Shown: positions 1 to 4,462 of the stretch, piece by piece
Layout: each line of letters starts with the position of its first letter
Numbering within the stretch: the first letter of the stretch is position 1
DNA from: CAZCGA01 sp964498075
Lineage (GTDB): Bacteria > Desulfobacterota > Binatia > HRBIN30
Direction of reading: 5' to 3'
NCBI GenBank assembly: GCA_964498075.1
Contig: CAZCGA010000268.1
Coordinates: 1-5,033, forward strand
DNA: 5,033 nucleotides
Program-made: the position numbers and the translations under genes
Notes under the pieces: generated by a model
The model's database searches: none
The model's input: the letters and a program-made list of their open reading frames with translations, nothing else
Told to the model about the DNA's origin: nothing

Positions 1-320
1 AAGCCGAGCAGGGCCGTGACGACGAATCCCATCTGCGCGATCGGGACTACCACGCTCGCCTCGGCGCGCGCCATGCCCTCGACCATGAAAGCGAAGGCGA
101 GGGCGAGAACGACCGCGGCCCTAGGCCAGAGCGATCCGGCTACGAAGTGGAGCGAGCCCGTCAACATCGCGTACAGCACGACCGAGGGCGTGAACACCCA
201 GGACTGCACCATCAGGAAATGATGCGGCTGCGCACCGGCCGCGGCGCCGCGCTTGTACACCAGGTCGCCGAGCCCGAAGAAGAGCATCGCGCCGAGCGCG
301 TATTCGATCCCTGGGGTCAT
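1..320 (-). CDS. EamA/DMT-family membrane permease, N-terminal part (runs off window edge)
   Basis: Reading the minus strand from the ATG at 318-320 gives an uninterrupted frame of about 106 residues that leaves the window at position 1. It begins MTPGIEYALGAMLFFGLGDL and continues with VYKRGAAAGAQPHHF. A hydrophobic helix followed by GLGDLxYKR is the usual opening of EamA (drug/metabolite transporter superfamily) repeats. Further segments, around residues 40-54, 67-80 and a final stretch with EASVVVPIAQMGF, fit helices two to four of the first five-helix EamA repeat. Members are inner-membrane exporters or permeases for small metabolites; the substrate here is unknown. Full-length members have about 280-300 residues, so the second repeat lies outside the window. 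No clear Shine-Dalgarno precedes the ATG: palindromic repeat copy A starts about 11 bases upstream and may have replaced the native leader. The family call is fairly secure; the function is only at class level. Confidence 0.75.
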   Translation of the reverse strand, partial: MTPGIEYALGAMLFFGLGDLVYKRGAAAGAQPHHFLMVQSWVFTPSVVLYAMLTGSLHFVAGSLWPRAAVVLALAFAFMVEGMARAEASVVVPIAQMGFVVTALLG

Positions 321-324
321 GGCT

Positions 325-341
325 GCCGCAGCTCTTGCGGC
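325..341. other. Short perfect hairpin between EamA start and repeat A
   Basis: GCCGCA at 325-330 and TGCGGC at 336-341 form a 6-bp perfect stem with a 5-base loop. It lies just upstream of the EamA start on the minus strand and partly overlaps the decayed end of repeat A. No T-run follows in either direction, so it is not called a terminator. Confidence 0.35.
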
Positions 342-445
342 TTCGCTACAACGTCGCCCCCGGCTGCCCTCATGCTAAATGACCGGCATTGAGGCTAGCA
401 GCCTGGCGGACTTGGAAGCTTGCAGCGACCCAACGGGGAGCGGGC
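331..445 (-). repeat. Palindromic dispersed repeat, copy A
   Basis: The best-preserved part is 407-445, which matches copy B at 1628-1666 in the same orientation. CGGACTTGG is identical, a 5-base block differs, and then the 25 bases at 421-445 (TGCAGCGACCCAACGGGG and on to GAGCGGGC) are identical. A second shared block, GGCTGCCCTC, lies at 362-371 (1572-1581 in copy B). The left end at 331-348 (GCTCTTGCGGCTTCGCTA) is a degraded version of copy B's left arm, so the element was probably about 115 bp with inverted ends. The middle differs in sequence and length between copies. The right boundary at 445 falls where the SDR protein stops resembling its family. The repeat looks like a non-autonomous MITE-like or REP-like element; no transposase or target duplication is visible. 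Confidence 0.7.
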
Positions 446-953
446 GTCGCGGATCGCCGTGAAGACGTGCTCGGCGACCTGGGCGGGGGCCAGACCCGAC
501 TGCAGGAGGTTGCGCAAATTCGTCTGCATGGCCTCGACCTCGGGACGCTGCACACCGGTGTCGGCGAGGGTGGCGGGGCGGTTGCGTTCCGACTCCGCGA
601 TGCGCGTGTTCACCCGGCCCGGGCAGAGGACCGAAACGTTCACCTTCCCGCCGCTGGCCATCCTCAGCTCGTGGTGCAGGGTCTCCGACAGCGCGACCAC
701 ACCGAACTTGGTCACGCCGTAAGGCCCGAGATGCCAGGGTCTCGACGTCCGAGCCCTTGGAGACGTCGGTGGGAACGGCGAGCACAGCGGCGCCGCGCGC
801 GGCGAGTTCCCGCTCCGTGGTCGCCAGCGCGTCGCGCTCGACGTCGGCGAGGACGACCTTCATGCCGGCGGCGGCGAAGCGCTCCGCCATCGCGCGGCCG
901 ATCCCGCTGGCGGCTCCGGTGACGACGGCGACCCGGTCCTTGAACTCCTTCAC
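395..953 (-). pseudogene. Short-chain dehydrogenase/reductase (SDR), internally deleted and 3'-truncated
   Basis: The minus-strand frame starts at GTG 951-953, preceded by AAAGGA about eight bases upstream. Its first 74 residues are a good classical SDR N-terminus: the nucleotide-binding TGAASGIG at 12-19, LADVER with D37 (suggesting NAD rather than NADP) and TDVS near 63. After ETLA (codon 732-734) the frame breaks. The next recognisable piece is in another frame from about 730: LGPYGVTKFGVVALSETLHH, with the catalytic YxxxK (Tyr at 719-721) and then CPGRVNTRI. The NNAG motif and catalytic serine region, about 75-80 residues, are missing, and the deletion is not a multiple of three. The C-terminus runs to AIRDA and then enters repeat A, giving an unrelated tail (RSPLGRCKLPSPPGC) and a stop at 395-397. 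Intact relatives have about 270-300 residues. The product cannot be a working oxidoreductase unless the deletion is an assembly error. Confidence 0.82.
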
Positions 954-1216
954 AGCTCGGTCCTTTCACGGACGCGAACCGTATGCCAGCGTCGGACCAG
1001 GGTGCAGCCTTGACCGCGCCGCCTCCGCGCCGGCGTCGAGGCCGTGCTCTCGCATCACACGCGTGGCCCGGCCCCGCGCGGCGGTGGCGCGAGATGGCAC
1101 GACTTGCATTAGCCGAGGGATCATGGGAAGGACTGCATCCGGCGCCCACCGAACCGCAGCAACTCCACCCCTAATCCCATGGCGATCGATGGCGTCCATC
1201 AGGGAGGAAGATCGTC
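954..1216. other. Divergent intergenic region between the SDR and sulfatase genes
   Basis: This stretch separates the minus-strand SDR start from the plus-strand sulfatase start, so it should hold promoters for both. I could not find a convincing -35/-10 pair. A minus-strand frame ends at a TGA at 966-968, so close to the SDR RBS and GTG start (953) that it resembles an operon junction. Only its last ~45 codons (about 966-1100, reading VMREHGLDAGAEAARSRL) show the G/C-rich third positions of real genes here. It could be the decayed 3' end of an upstream gene, but I recognise no family. Confidence 0.3.
1201..1207 (+). promoter_or_regulatory. Strong Shine-Dalgarno of the sulfatase remnant
   Basis: AGGGAGG ends nine bases before the ATG at 1217. 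It is the clearest ribosome binding site in the window and fixes that start codon, so the remnant reading frame may still be translated. Confidence 0.7.
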
Positions 1217-1522
1217 ATGAAGACAAGCCGATCAGTCGTGATACTGCTCATGCTGCTCTCCACCCTGCTGGCGCCGCTCTCCTCCATGGCGCAGCGGATC
1301 GTTGGCGTACCGGGCTCACCGAGCTCCACCGTGACTATTGACGGGAAACAAATCCCGCCGCCATCGATGCCGTTCGGCGGCGTGATCAAGGACGGCGCCA
1401 CGGATTCCAAGCCCTGGTGGCCACCGCGCGTGGTGCCGCCCAAGGACGCGCCCAACGTGCTCCTCATCATGACCGACGATCAGAAGGCCGCTGCAGAAGC
1501 AGTCGCCAGGGCCAAAGACTAG
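1217..1522 (+). pseudogene. Arylsulfatase remnant: secreted N-terminus joined in frame to a short tail
   Basis: This 101-residue frame opens with a Sec signal peptide (MKTSRS, hydrophobic ILLMLLSTLLAPL, probable cleavage after SSMA near residue 25). Residues 50-88 are the diagnostic N-terminus of periplasmic arylsulfatases: GGVIKDGATDSKPWW, then PPRVVPPKDAPNVLLIMTDD with the two Asp residues that bind the active-site calcium. In intact enzymes (about 500-800 residues) this is followed by QG(Y/F)G and, some 40 residues later, the CxPxR motif whose Cys becomes formylglycine. Here TDDQ goes straight into KAAAEAVARAKD and a TAG stop, so catalysis and most of the fold are absent. The tail looks like an alkaline-phosphatase-fold enzyme's charged C-terminus, suggesting an in-frame internal deletion, but I cannot confirm its origin. 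The start is set by AGGGAGG nine bases upstream. If expressed, it would yield a short periplasmic peptide without sulfatase activity. Confidence 0.75.
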
Positions 1523-1544
1523 GGCCTGCGGCCGGCGTCTTTTC
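1514..1544 (+). terminator. Probable rho-independent terminator of the sulfatase remnant
   Basis: AAAGAC (1514-1519) pairs with GTCTTT (1537-1542), and inside this GGCC (1523-1526) pairs with GGCC (1530-1533) around a TGC loop, with a symmetric internal loop of three bases on each side. The T-rich end TCTTTTC follows. The stem starts within the last codons of the reading frame. Its GC-rich core at 1522-1541 is duplicated in inverted orientation at 1674-1693. Confidence 0.5.
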
Positions 1545-1546
1545 TA

Positions 1547-1668
1547 TGGCCCGCTCCCGTTGGTCGCTATGGGCTGCCCTCGCAAGAGGTTGACTCAGGC
1601 GCAACATGTTCTCATTCACTAGGCTGTCGGACTTGGCACTCTGCAGCGACCCAACGGGGAGCGGGCCA
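1547..1668 (-). repeat. Palindromic dispersed repeat, copy B (better preserved)
   Basis: This is the more complete copy of the element also seen at 331-445. Its inverted ends are 1547-1568 (TGGCCCGCTCCCGTTGGTCG and two more bases) and 1645-1668. Blocks shared with copy A are GGCTGCCCTC at 1572-1581, CGGACTTGG at 1628-1636 and the identical 25 bases at 1642-1666. The middle (about 1582-1620) is unlike copy A. Read on the minus strand, it gives the same tail as copy A (ARSPLGRCRVPSPTA, then stop). No transposase frame fits inside, so any movement would need a partner supplied elsewhere. Confidence 0.7.
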
Positions 1669-1673
1669 AAAAG

Positions 1674-1693
1674 AAGACGCCGGCCGCAGGCCC
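1674..1693 (-). terminator. Inverted copy of the terminator core, facing the minus strand
   Basis: Read on the minus strand this is the same GGCC-TGC-GGCC hairpin core as at 1522-1541, followed by TCTTCTTTTT. It has terminator form for leftward transcription, yet no minus-strand gene lies to its right. It ends one base before the ATG of the plus-strand membrane protein gene, so it occupies the place where that gene's leader and RBS should be. Confidence 0.4.
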
Positions 1694-1694
1694 G

Positions 1695-2093
1695 ATGAAC
1701 CGTTTGCTCACACTCACCGCCATCATCGAAGCAGCCACGGGACTGGCGTTGATGGCCGTGCCCTCCGTTGTCGTCCGGCTGCTGCTCGGTGGTGAAATCT
1801 CCGGCGCGAGCATCCCCCTCGGCCGCGTGGCCGGCTTTGGCTTGCTCTCGCTGGGGATGGCGTGTTGGCCGGGACGCGACCCCACCGGCAACACAGCTCC
1901 TGCCCTCCGGGCAATGCTGACCTACAACTCGTTGGCGACGCTCTATCTCCTTGGCCTCGGCATCGGCGGTGAATGGGTCGGGCCGCTCTTGTGGCCGGCG
2001 GTGGCGTTGCACGGCATCCTGTCGCTCCTGCTTGCGCGCCAATGGAGATTGGGAAACACGGGACACCAGGGGCGTGGGGCTGGTCCGGCCTAA
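1695..2093 (+). CDS. Small four-helix membrane protein of unknown function
   Basis: The 132-residue product starts MNRLLTLTAIIEAATGLALM and shows four hydrophobic segments, about 4-28, 40-58, 71-91 and 94-116. They are joined by short loops, and a polar, Gly-rich tail follows (RLGNTGHQGRGAGPA). It resembles the small uncharacterised membrane proteins widespread in GC-rich bacteria with an N-terminal EAATGLxLMxxPxxVxxLLLG signature, for which I know no established function. No enzymatic motif is visible. Codon third positions are G/C-rich and the frame is intact. The start is odd: the ATG is immediately preceded by the palindrome's right arm, with only a weak CAGG as possible SD, so the original leader was probably lost or translation depends on structure or is leaderless. 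The next internal Met is residue 20, inside the first helix, so a later start is unlikely. Confidence 0.7.
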   Translation: MNRLLTLTAIIEAATGLALMAVPSVVVRLLLGGEISGASIPLGRVAGFGLLSLGMACWPGRDPTGNTAPALRAMLTYNSLATLYLLGLGIGGEWVGPLLWPAVALHGILSLLLARQWRLGNTGHQGRGAGPA

Positions 2094-2187
2094 AGAGTCC
2101 GGCACAACGAATTTGTTTGCGATCAAAATCAGCGATTGGGGTGATCGTCGGCATACGCTAGAAGCGACGTCACCCGTGGGAGGCAGG

Positions 2188-3315
2188 GTGGACCGGGGGA
2201 TATCTCCGCTGCGCTGGCCGAGACCGCCTGGCGGCATCGGCTGGGTCCTCGTTGCCGCCGTCGTCCTGAAGATTGTCTTCATCTGGTACCTCGGCGATCG
2301 CGTCTATGGCGACGTGACCAGGGCGCTCACGTTCGGCAGCCTGATCGACCGCAAGGTCCTGACCATCGAGACCGCCGTCATCAACAGCAAGACGTTTCTC
2401 GGCCCGATTCTCTGGTTTCAGGTCTACAAGGCCGCGGGGGTGGTCGGCCTGCAACTGCTCAACCTCTGCCTGTTCGTTCTCATCGCGCTGACGCACATCC
2501 GCCTCGGCAAGGGCCGGTTCAGCGCGCTGTGCGTCACTGTGGCCCTGCTGCTGCTCGGGTTCTATGCCGGCACGAACCGCAACGTCGTGGCGGGTGAGCA
2601 GGACGACAACATGTCCATGCTCCTCTTCAGTCTCGGCATGTTGATCTGCGTGAGCCGCGGCAGCACCTTCGCCGGCGCGCTGCTCATGGGCGCCAGCTTC
2701 CTCTTCAAGTTCTGGTCGGCGATCTTCTTCGCCGGCTTCGCCGCCCATCTGCTGATGAGGCGGCGGTTGGCGGAGTTGTTCGTTGCCACCCTCGGGATGG
2801 TTGTACCCTTCGTGCTGATCAACCTCGCCGATGGCTTCGCCAGCTTGGATGCCCTGCTGCTGAGCTTGAGATTGCAGCACGGGTTCAGCGAGTGGCCGTA
2901 CGTGGCCTTGAAGCTGGTGAGCACGGGCATGCTGTTCTCCGTCCTGATATCGGCGTGGGTGTGGTACAAGGACCGCAGCGACCACAACTCGCTCCTTTTC
3001 TTCACCGCCACAGCGTACTTCGGGTATGTGCTGGTCAACCGCGACGCCTGGTCGGCGAGTTTCGCCATGGAACAGTCCCTGGTCTTCTCTTCGTTTCTGG
3101 TCGCCGAGTTCTTCCTGGGCGCGGCCCGGCGGGCAGGCGGGGTGCGGCGGCGCACGGCCGGCGTGTTCCTACTTTCGTACGTCGCAGTGAACTCTGCCAT
3201 CACGTACCAGAACCTGTACCGGGATACGCGTCCCCTCACGCTCGTCGAGGACGACGCCGAATCGGTCAAGCACTTCGGGCGCCGCTCCGTGCCCACGAGA
3301 CGCATCGCACCCTGA
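2188..3315 (+). CDS. Polytopic membrane protein, probable GT-C-type glycosyltransferase
   Basis: I chose the GTG at 2188: GGGAGG lies four bases upstream, and the first helix then begins after about 15 residues, as usual for this class. GTG 2176 is an alternative; a longer frame reaching back to 1951 overlaps the previous gene and is not credible. The product has 375 residues and about eight to nine membrane segments, near 17-35, 72-104, 111-127, 142-156, 160-186, 197-214, 243-260, 268-283 and 296-312. The first loop contains YLGDRVYGDVTRAL (Asp42), placed like the conserved acidic residue of GT-C glycosyltransferases that use lipid-phosphate sugars. NRNVVAGEQDDN (130-141) in the next large loop may be the second active-site loop. 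A polar C-terminus with VEDDAESVKHFGRR follows. Most GT-C enzymes are 450-600 residues, so this one is short. No partner genes for glycan assembly are nearby. The membrane topology is firm; the glycosyltransferase role is an inference. Confidence 0.6.
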   Translation: MDRGISPLRWPRPPGGIGWVLVAAVVLKIVFIWYLGDRVYGDVTRALTFGSLIDRKVLTIETAVINSKTFLGPILWFQVYKAAGVVGLQLLNLCLFVLIALTHIRLGKGRFSALCVTVALLLLGFYAGTNRNVVAGEQDDNMSMLLFSLGMLICVSRGSTFAGALLMGASFLFKFWSAIFFAGFAAHLLMRRRLAELFVATLGMVVPFVLINLADGFASLDALLLSLRLQHGFSEWPYVALKLVSTGMLFSVLISAWVWYKDRSDHNSLLFFTATAYFGYVLVNRDAWSASFAMEQSLVFSSFLVAEFFLGAARRAGGVRRRTAGVFLLSYVAVNSAITYQNLYRDTRPLTLVEDDAESVKHFGRRSVPTRRIAP

Positions 3316-3323
3316 CGGGGTGT
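3307..3323 (+). other. Weak hairpin over the stop codon of the membrane protein gene
   Basis: GCACCC (3307-3312) can pair with GGGTGT (3318-3323, one G-U pair) around a 5-base loop that contains the TGA stop. No T-run follows. It could aid termination, but it may be chance in DNA this GC-rich. Confidence 0.2.
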
Positions 3324-3500
3324 CGTGCAGCGGCCGCGACCAGGGAGAGGGAGGGCTCTGCGAGCCGACGATCCGAACGCCGGCGGCGATCAGCTCGGCT
3401 GCCGGTCGAAGCCTTAGCCGGCACGGACGCATCTCGGTGCGCGCTCGCCACTTGAGCACTGGCCACCAACCGCGGTACTGCTGTTCGGGGTTGACGAACC
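3316..3500. other. Non-coding spacer before the thioesterase gene
   Basis: No credible gene is seen on either strand. A hairpin with a 6-bp stem (TGCCGG 3400-3405, CCGGCA 3418-3423) and a 12-base loop is present without a T-run. TTGAGC at 3452-3457 is a possible -35 element, but no acceptable -10 follows. The spacer should hold the promoter of the next gene. Confidence 0.35.
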
Positions 3501-4370
3501 ATGGCTGACTTTCTCGAAGACACCGGCATCGAGATCATCCCGGGCGAGCAGGATCGCTACCGCGCCGAGCTTTCCCCGAATTGGGCCGTGTGGGGTCCGA
3601 ACGGTGGATACCTGGCCGCGATCGCACTGCGCGCGGCAATGGCGCGCAGCCGCGCATCGCGCCCGGCGAGCTTCCACTGCCACTTTCTCGCGGTGGGCGA
3701 GTTCGCCCCGGTCGACGTTCGTGTCGTCCCGGTCGGCGGCGGCAAGCGTGCCGAGTCGTTGCGCGTGGAGGTGATTCAGCAAGAACGGCTACTGCTGGCT
3801 GCCACCGTCTGGATGGTGGCCGACGGGCTGCAGGGGTACCAGCACGACTTCGGCGCAGCGCCAGACGTCCCCGGTCCGAACGCGCTGCGCGGCTACCAGG
3901 AGCTCGCCGAGGAATACCACGAGTGGTACCCGATCTGGCGCAGCATCGAGGGGCGTCCCGTCCGTTGGCGCGATCCGCCCGGGCGGCCGGAGTGGCACGC
4001 GTGGTTGCGTTTCACCGAGACCGCGATTCCGGATCGTCAGGCTGACGCCCTGCGCCAGCTCTTCTGGCTCGACTTCCCCGGCTGGAACGCCACCATCTCG
4101 GCGCACGAGTGGCCGTTTCCCTTTCTCGCCCCGAACCTCGACCTGACGGTCCAGTTCCACCGCTTCGCGCCGCAAGAGACATGGATCCTCGCTGACGGCC
4201 TCGCCCTGCTCGCGGAGGACGGACTGGTAGGTTGTGTCTCGCGCCTGTGGAGCGAGGACGGGAGGCTGCTGGCTACCGGCACGTCGAAGCACATCAGCCG
4301 CCCCAACCCGCGCTACGAGGAGGAGCTACAGCGGGCCCGCGAGATGGGGCTGATCCGACCGAAGGAGTAA
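3501..4370 (+). CDS. TesB-like acyl-CoA thioesterase family protein (double hotdog)
   Basis: The 289-residue product has the layout and length of TesB/acyl-CoA thioesterase II-type proteins: two tandem hotdog domains hydrolysing fatty acyl-CoA to free acid and CoA in the cytoplasm. The N-terminal domain shows NWAVWGPNGGYLAAIALRAA (27-46), the typical central-helix signature of this subgroup, then RPASFHCHFLAVGEF, RAESLRVEVIQQERLLLAA and VWMV strands. The second domain includes APNLDLTVQFHRF (210-222), ADGLALLAEDGLVG and SRLWSEDGRLLATGTSKHIS. By motif alignment D214 matches the catalytic Asp of E. coli TesB (D204). The position of TesB's Gln278 (VQEG) falls in TSKH, so the canonical Gln appears absent, as in many actinobacterial and deltaproteobacterial homologues of untested activity. 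The ATG has only a weak GGGG about ten bases upstream. No neighbouring lipid gene defines the substrate, and it appears to be transcribed alone. Confidence 0.78.
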   Translation: MADFLEDTGIEIIPGEQDRYRAELSPNWAVWGPNGGYLAAIALRAAMARSRASRPASFHCHFLAVGEFAPVDVRVVPVGGGKRAESLRVEVIQQERLLLAATVWMVADGLQGYQHDFGAAPDVPGPNALRGYQELAEEYHEWYPIWRSIEGRPVRWRDPPGRPEWHAWLRFTETAIPDRQADALRQLFWLDFPGWNATISAHEWPFPFLAPNLDLTVQFHRFAPQETWILADGLALLAEDGLVGCVSRLWSEDGRLLATGTSKHISRPNPRYEEELQRAREMGLIRPKE

Positions 4371-4417
4371 CACTGACTGCTTGTCTCCGGAGGTGCCTTC
4401 TGTCTCATGCGCTATGG

Positions 4418-4434
4418 GGCGGCTGGACTCCGCC
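4418..4434 (+). other. Hairpin in the thioesterase-cyclase spacer
   Basis: GGCGG (4418-4422) and CCGCC (4430-4434) flank a 7-base loop. It lies 48 bases after the thioesterase stop and 28 before the cyclase start. There is no T-run, so it is a weak attenuator or terminator candidate only. Confidence 0.25.
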
Positions 4435-4462
4435 GCCCGGGTTCTGGCACAACGGGGCGACG

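Larger units (their letters stand above)
1522..1693. repeat. Large imperfect palindrome enclosing repeat B
   Basis: The outer arms 1522-1541 (GGGCCTGCGGCCGGCGTCTT) and 1674-1693 are perfect 20-bp inverted copies. Moving inward, five poorly matched bases are followed by the arms 1547-1568 and 1645-1668, which match apart from two single-base bulges (GCTCCC-GTTGG-TCGCT against GCTCCCCGTTGGGTCGCT). About 44 of 49 aligned positions pair on each side, leaving a central loop of about 76 bases. Transcribed RNA would fold into a very long hairpin, and the DNA could extrude a cruciform. The outer arms are not part of repeat copy A, so they are probably host sequence (a terminator core) that has become inverted and duplicated around the element. 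Confidence 0.8.

Noticed and set aside
1547..1668. Integron attC-like core sites: ACCCAAC (1649-1655, also 428-434) fits RYYYAAC, and GTTGGTC (1559-1565) is close to GTTRRRY.
   Set aside because: The inner/outer order is reversed relative to an attC hairpin, GTTGGTC breaks the consensus, there is no integrase gene, and the interval between the sites contains no cassette gene.
2110..2170. Possible promoter/operator: CGATCA and TGATCG inverted half-sites with TTGTTT upstream.
   Set aside because: The half-sites are 16 bases apart, there is no good -10 box, and such short inverted repeats are expected by chance.
1951..2187. Upstream extension of the membrane protein gene to an ATG at 1951.
   Set aside because: It would overlap the preceding four-helix protein gene by over 140 bases and adds a polar segment with no family support; the GTG at 2188 with GGGAGG is better.
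2170..2985. Long minus-strand open frame of 271 codons opposite the membrane protein gene.
   Set aside because: It is a low-complexity Glu/Gln/Ala-rich antisense frame typical of GC-rich DNA; the plus strand encodes a convincing polytopic membrane protein.
3789..4292. Minus-strand open frame opposite the thioesterase gene.
   Set aside because: Antisense shadow with no recognisable motif; the plus-strand frame has clear hotdog signatures.
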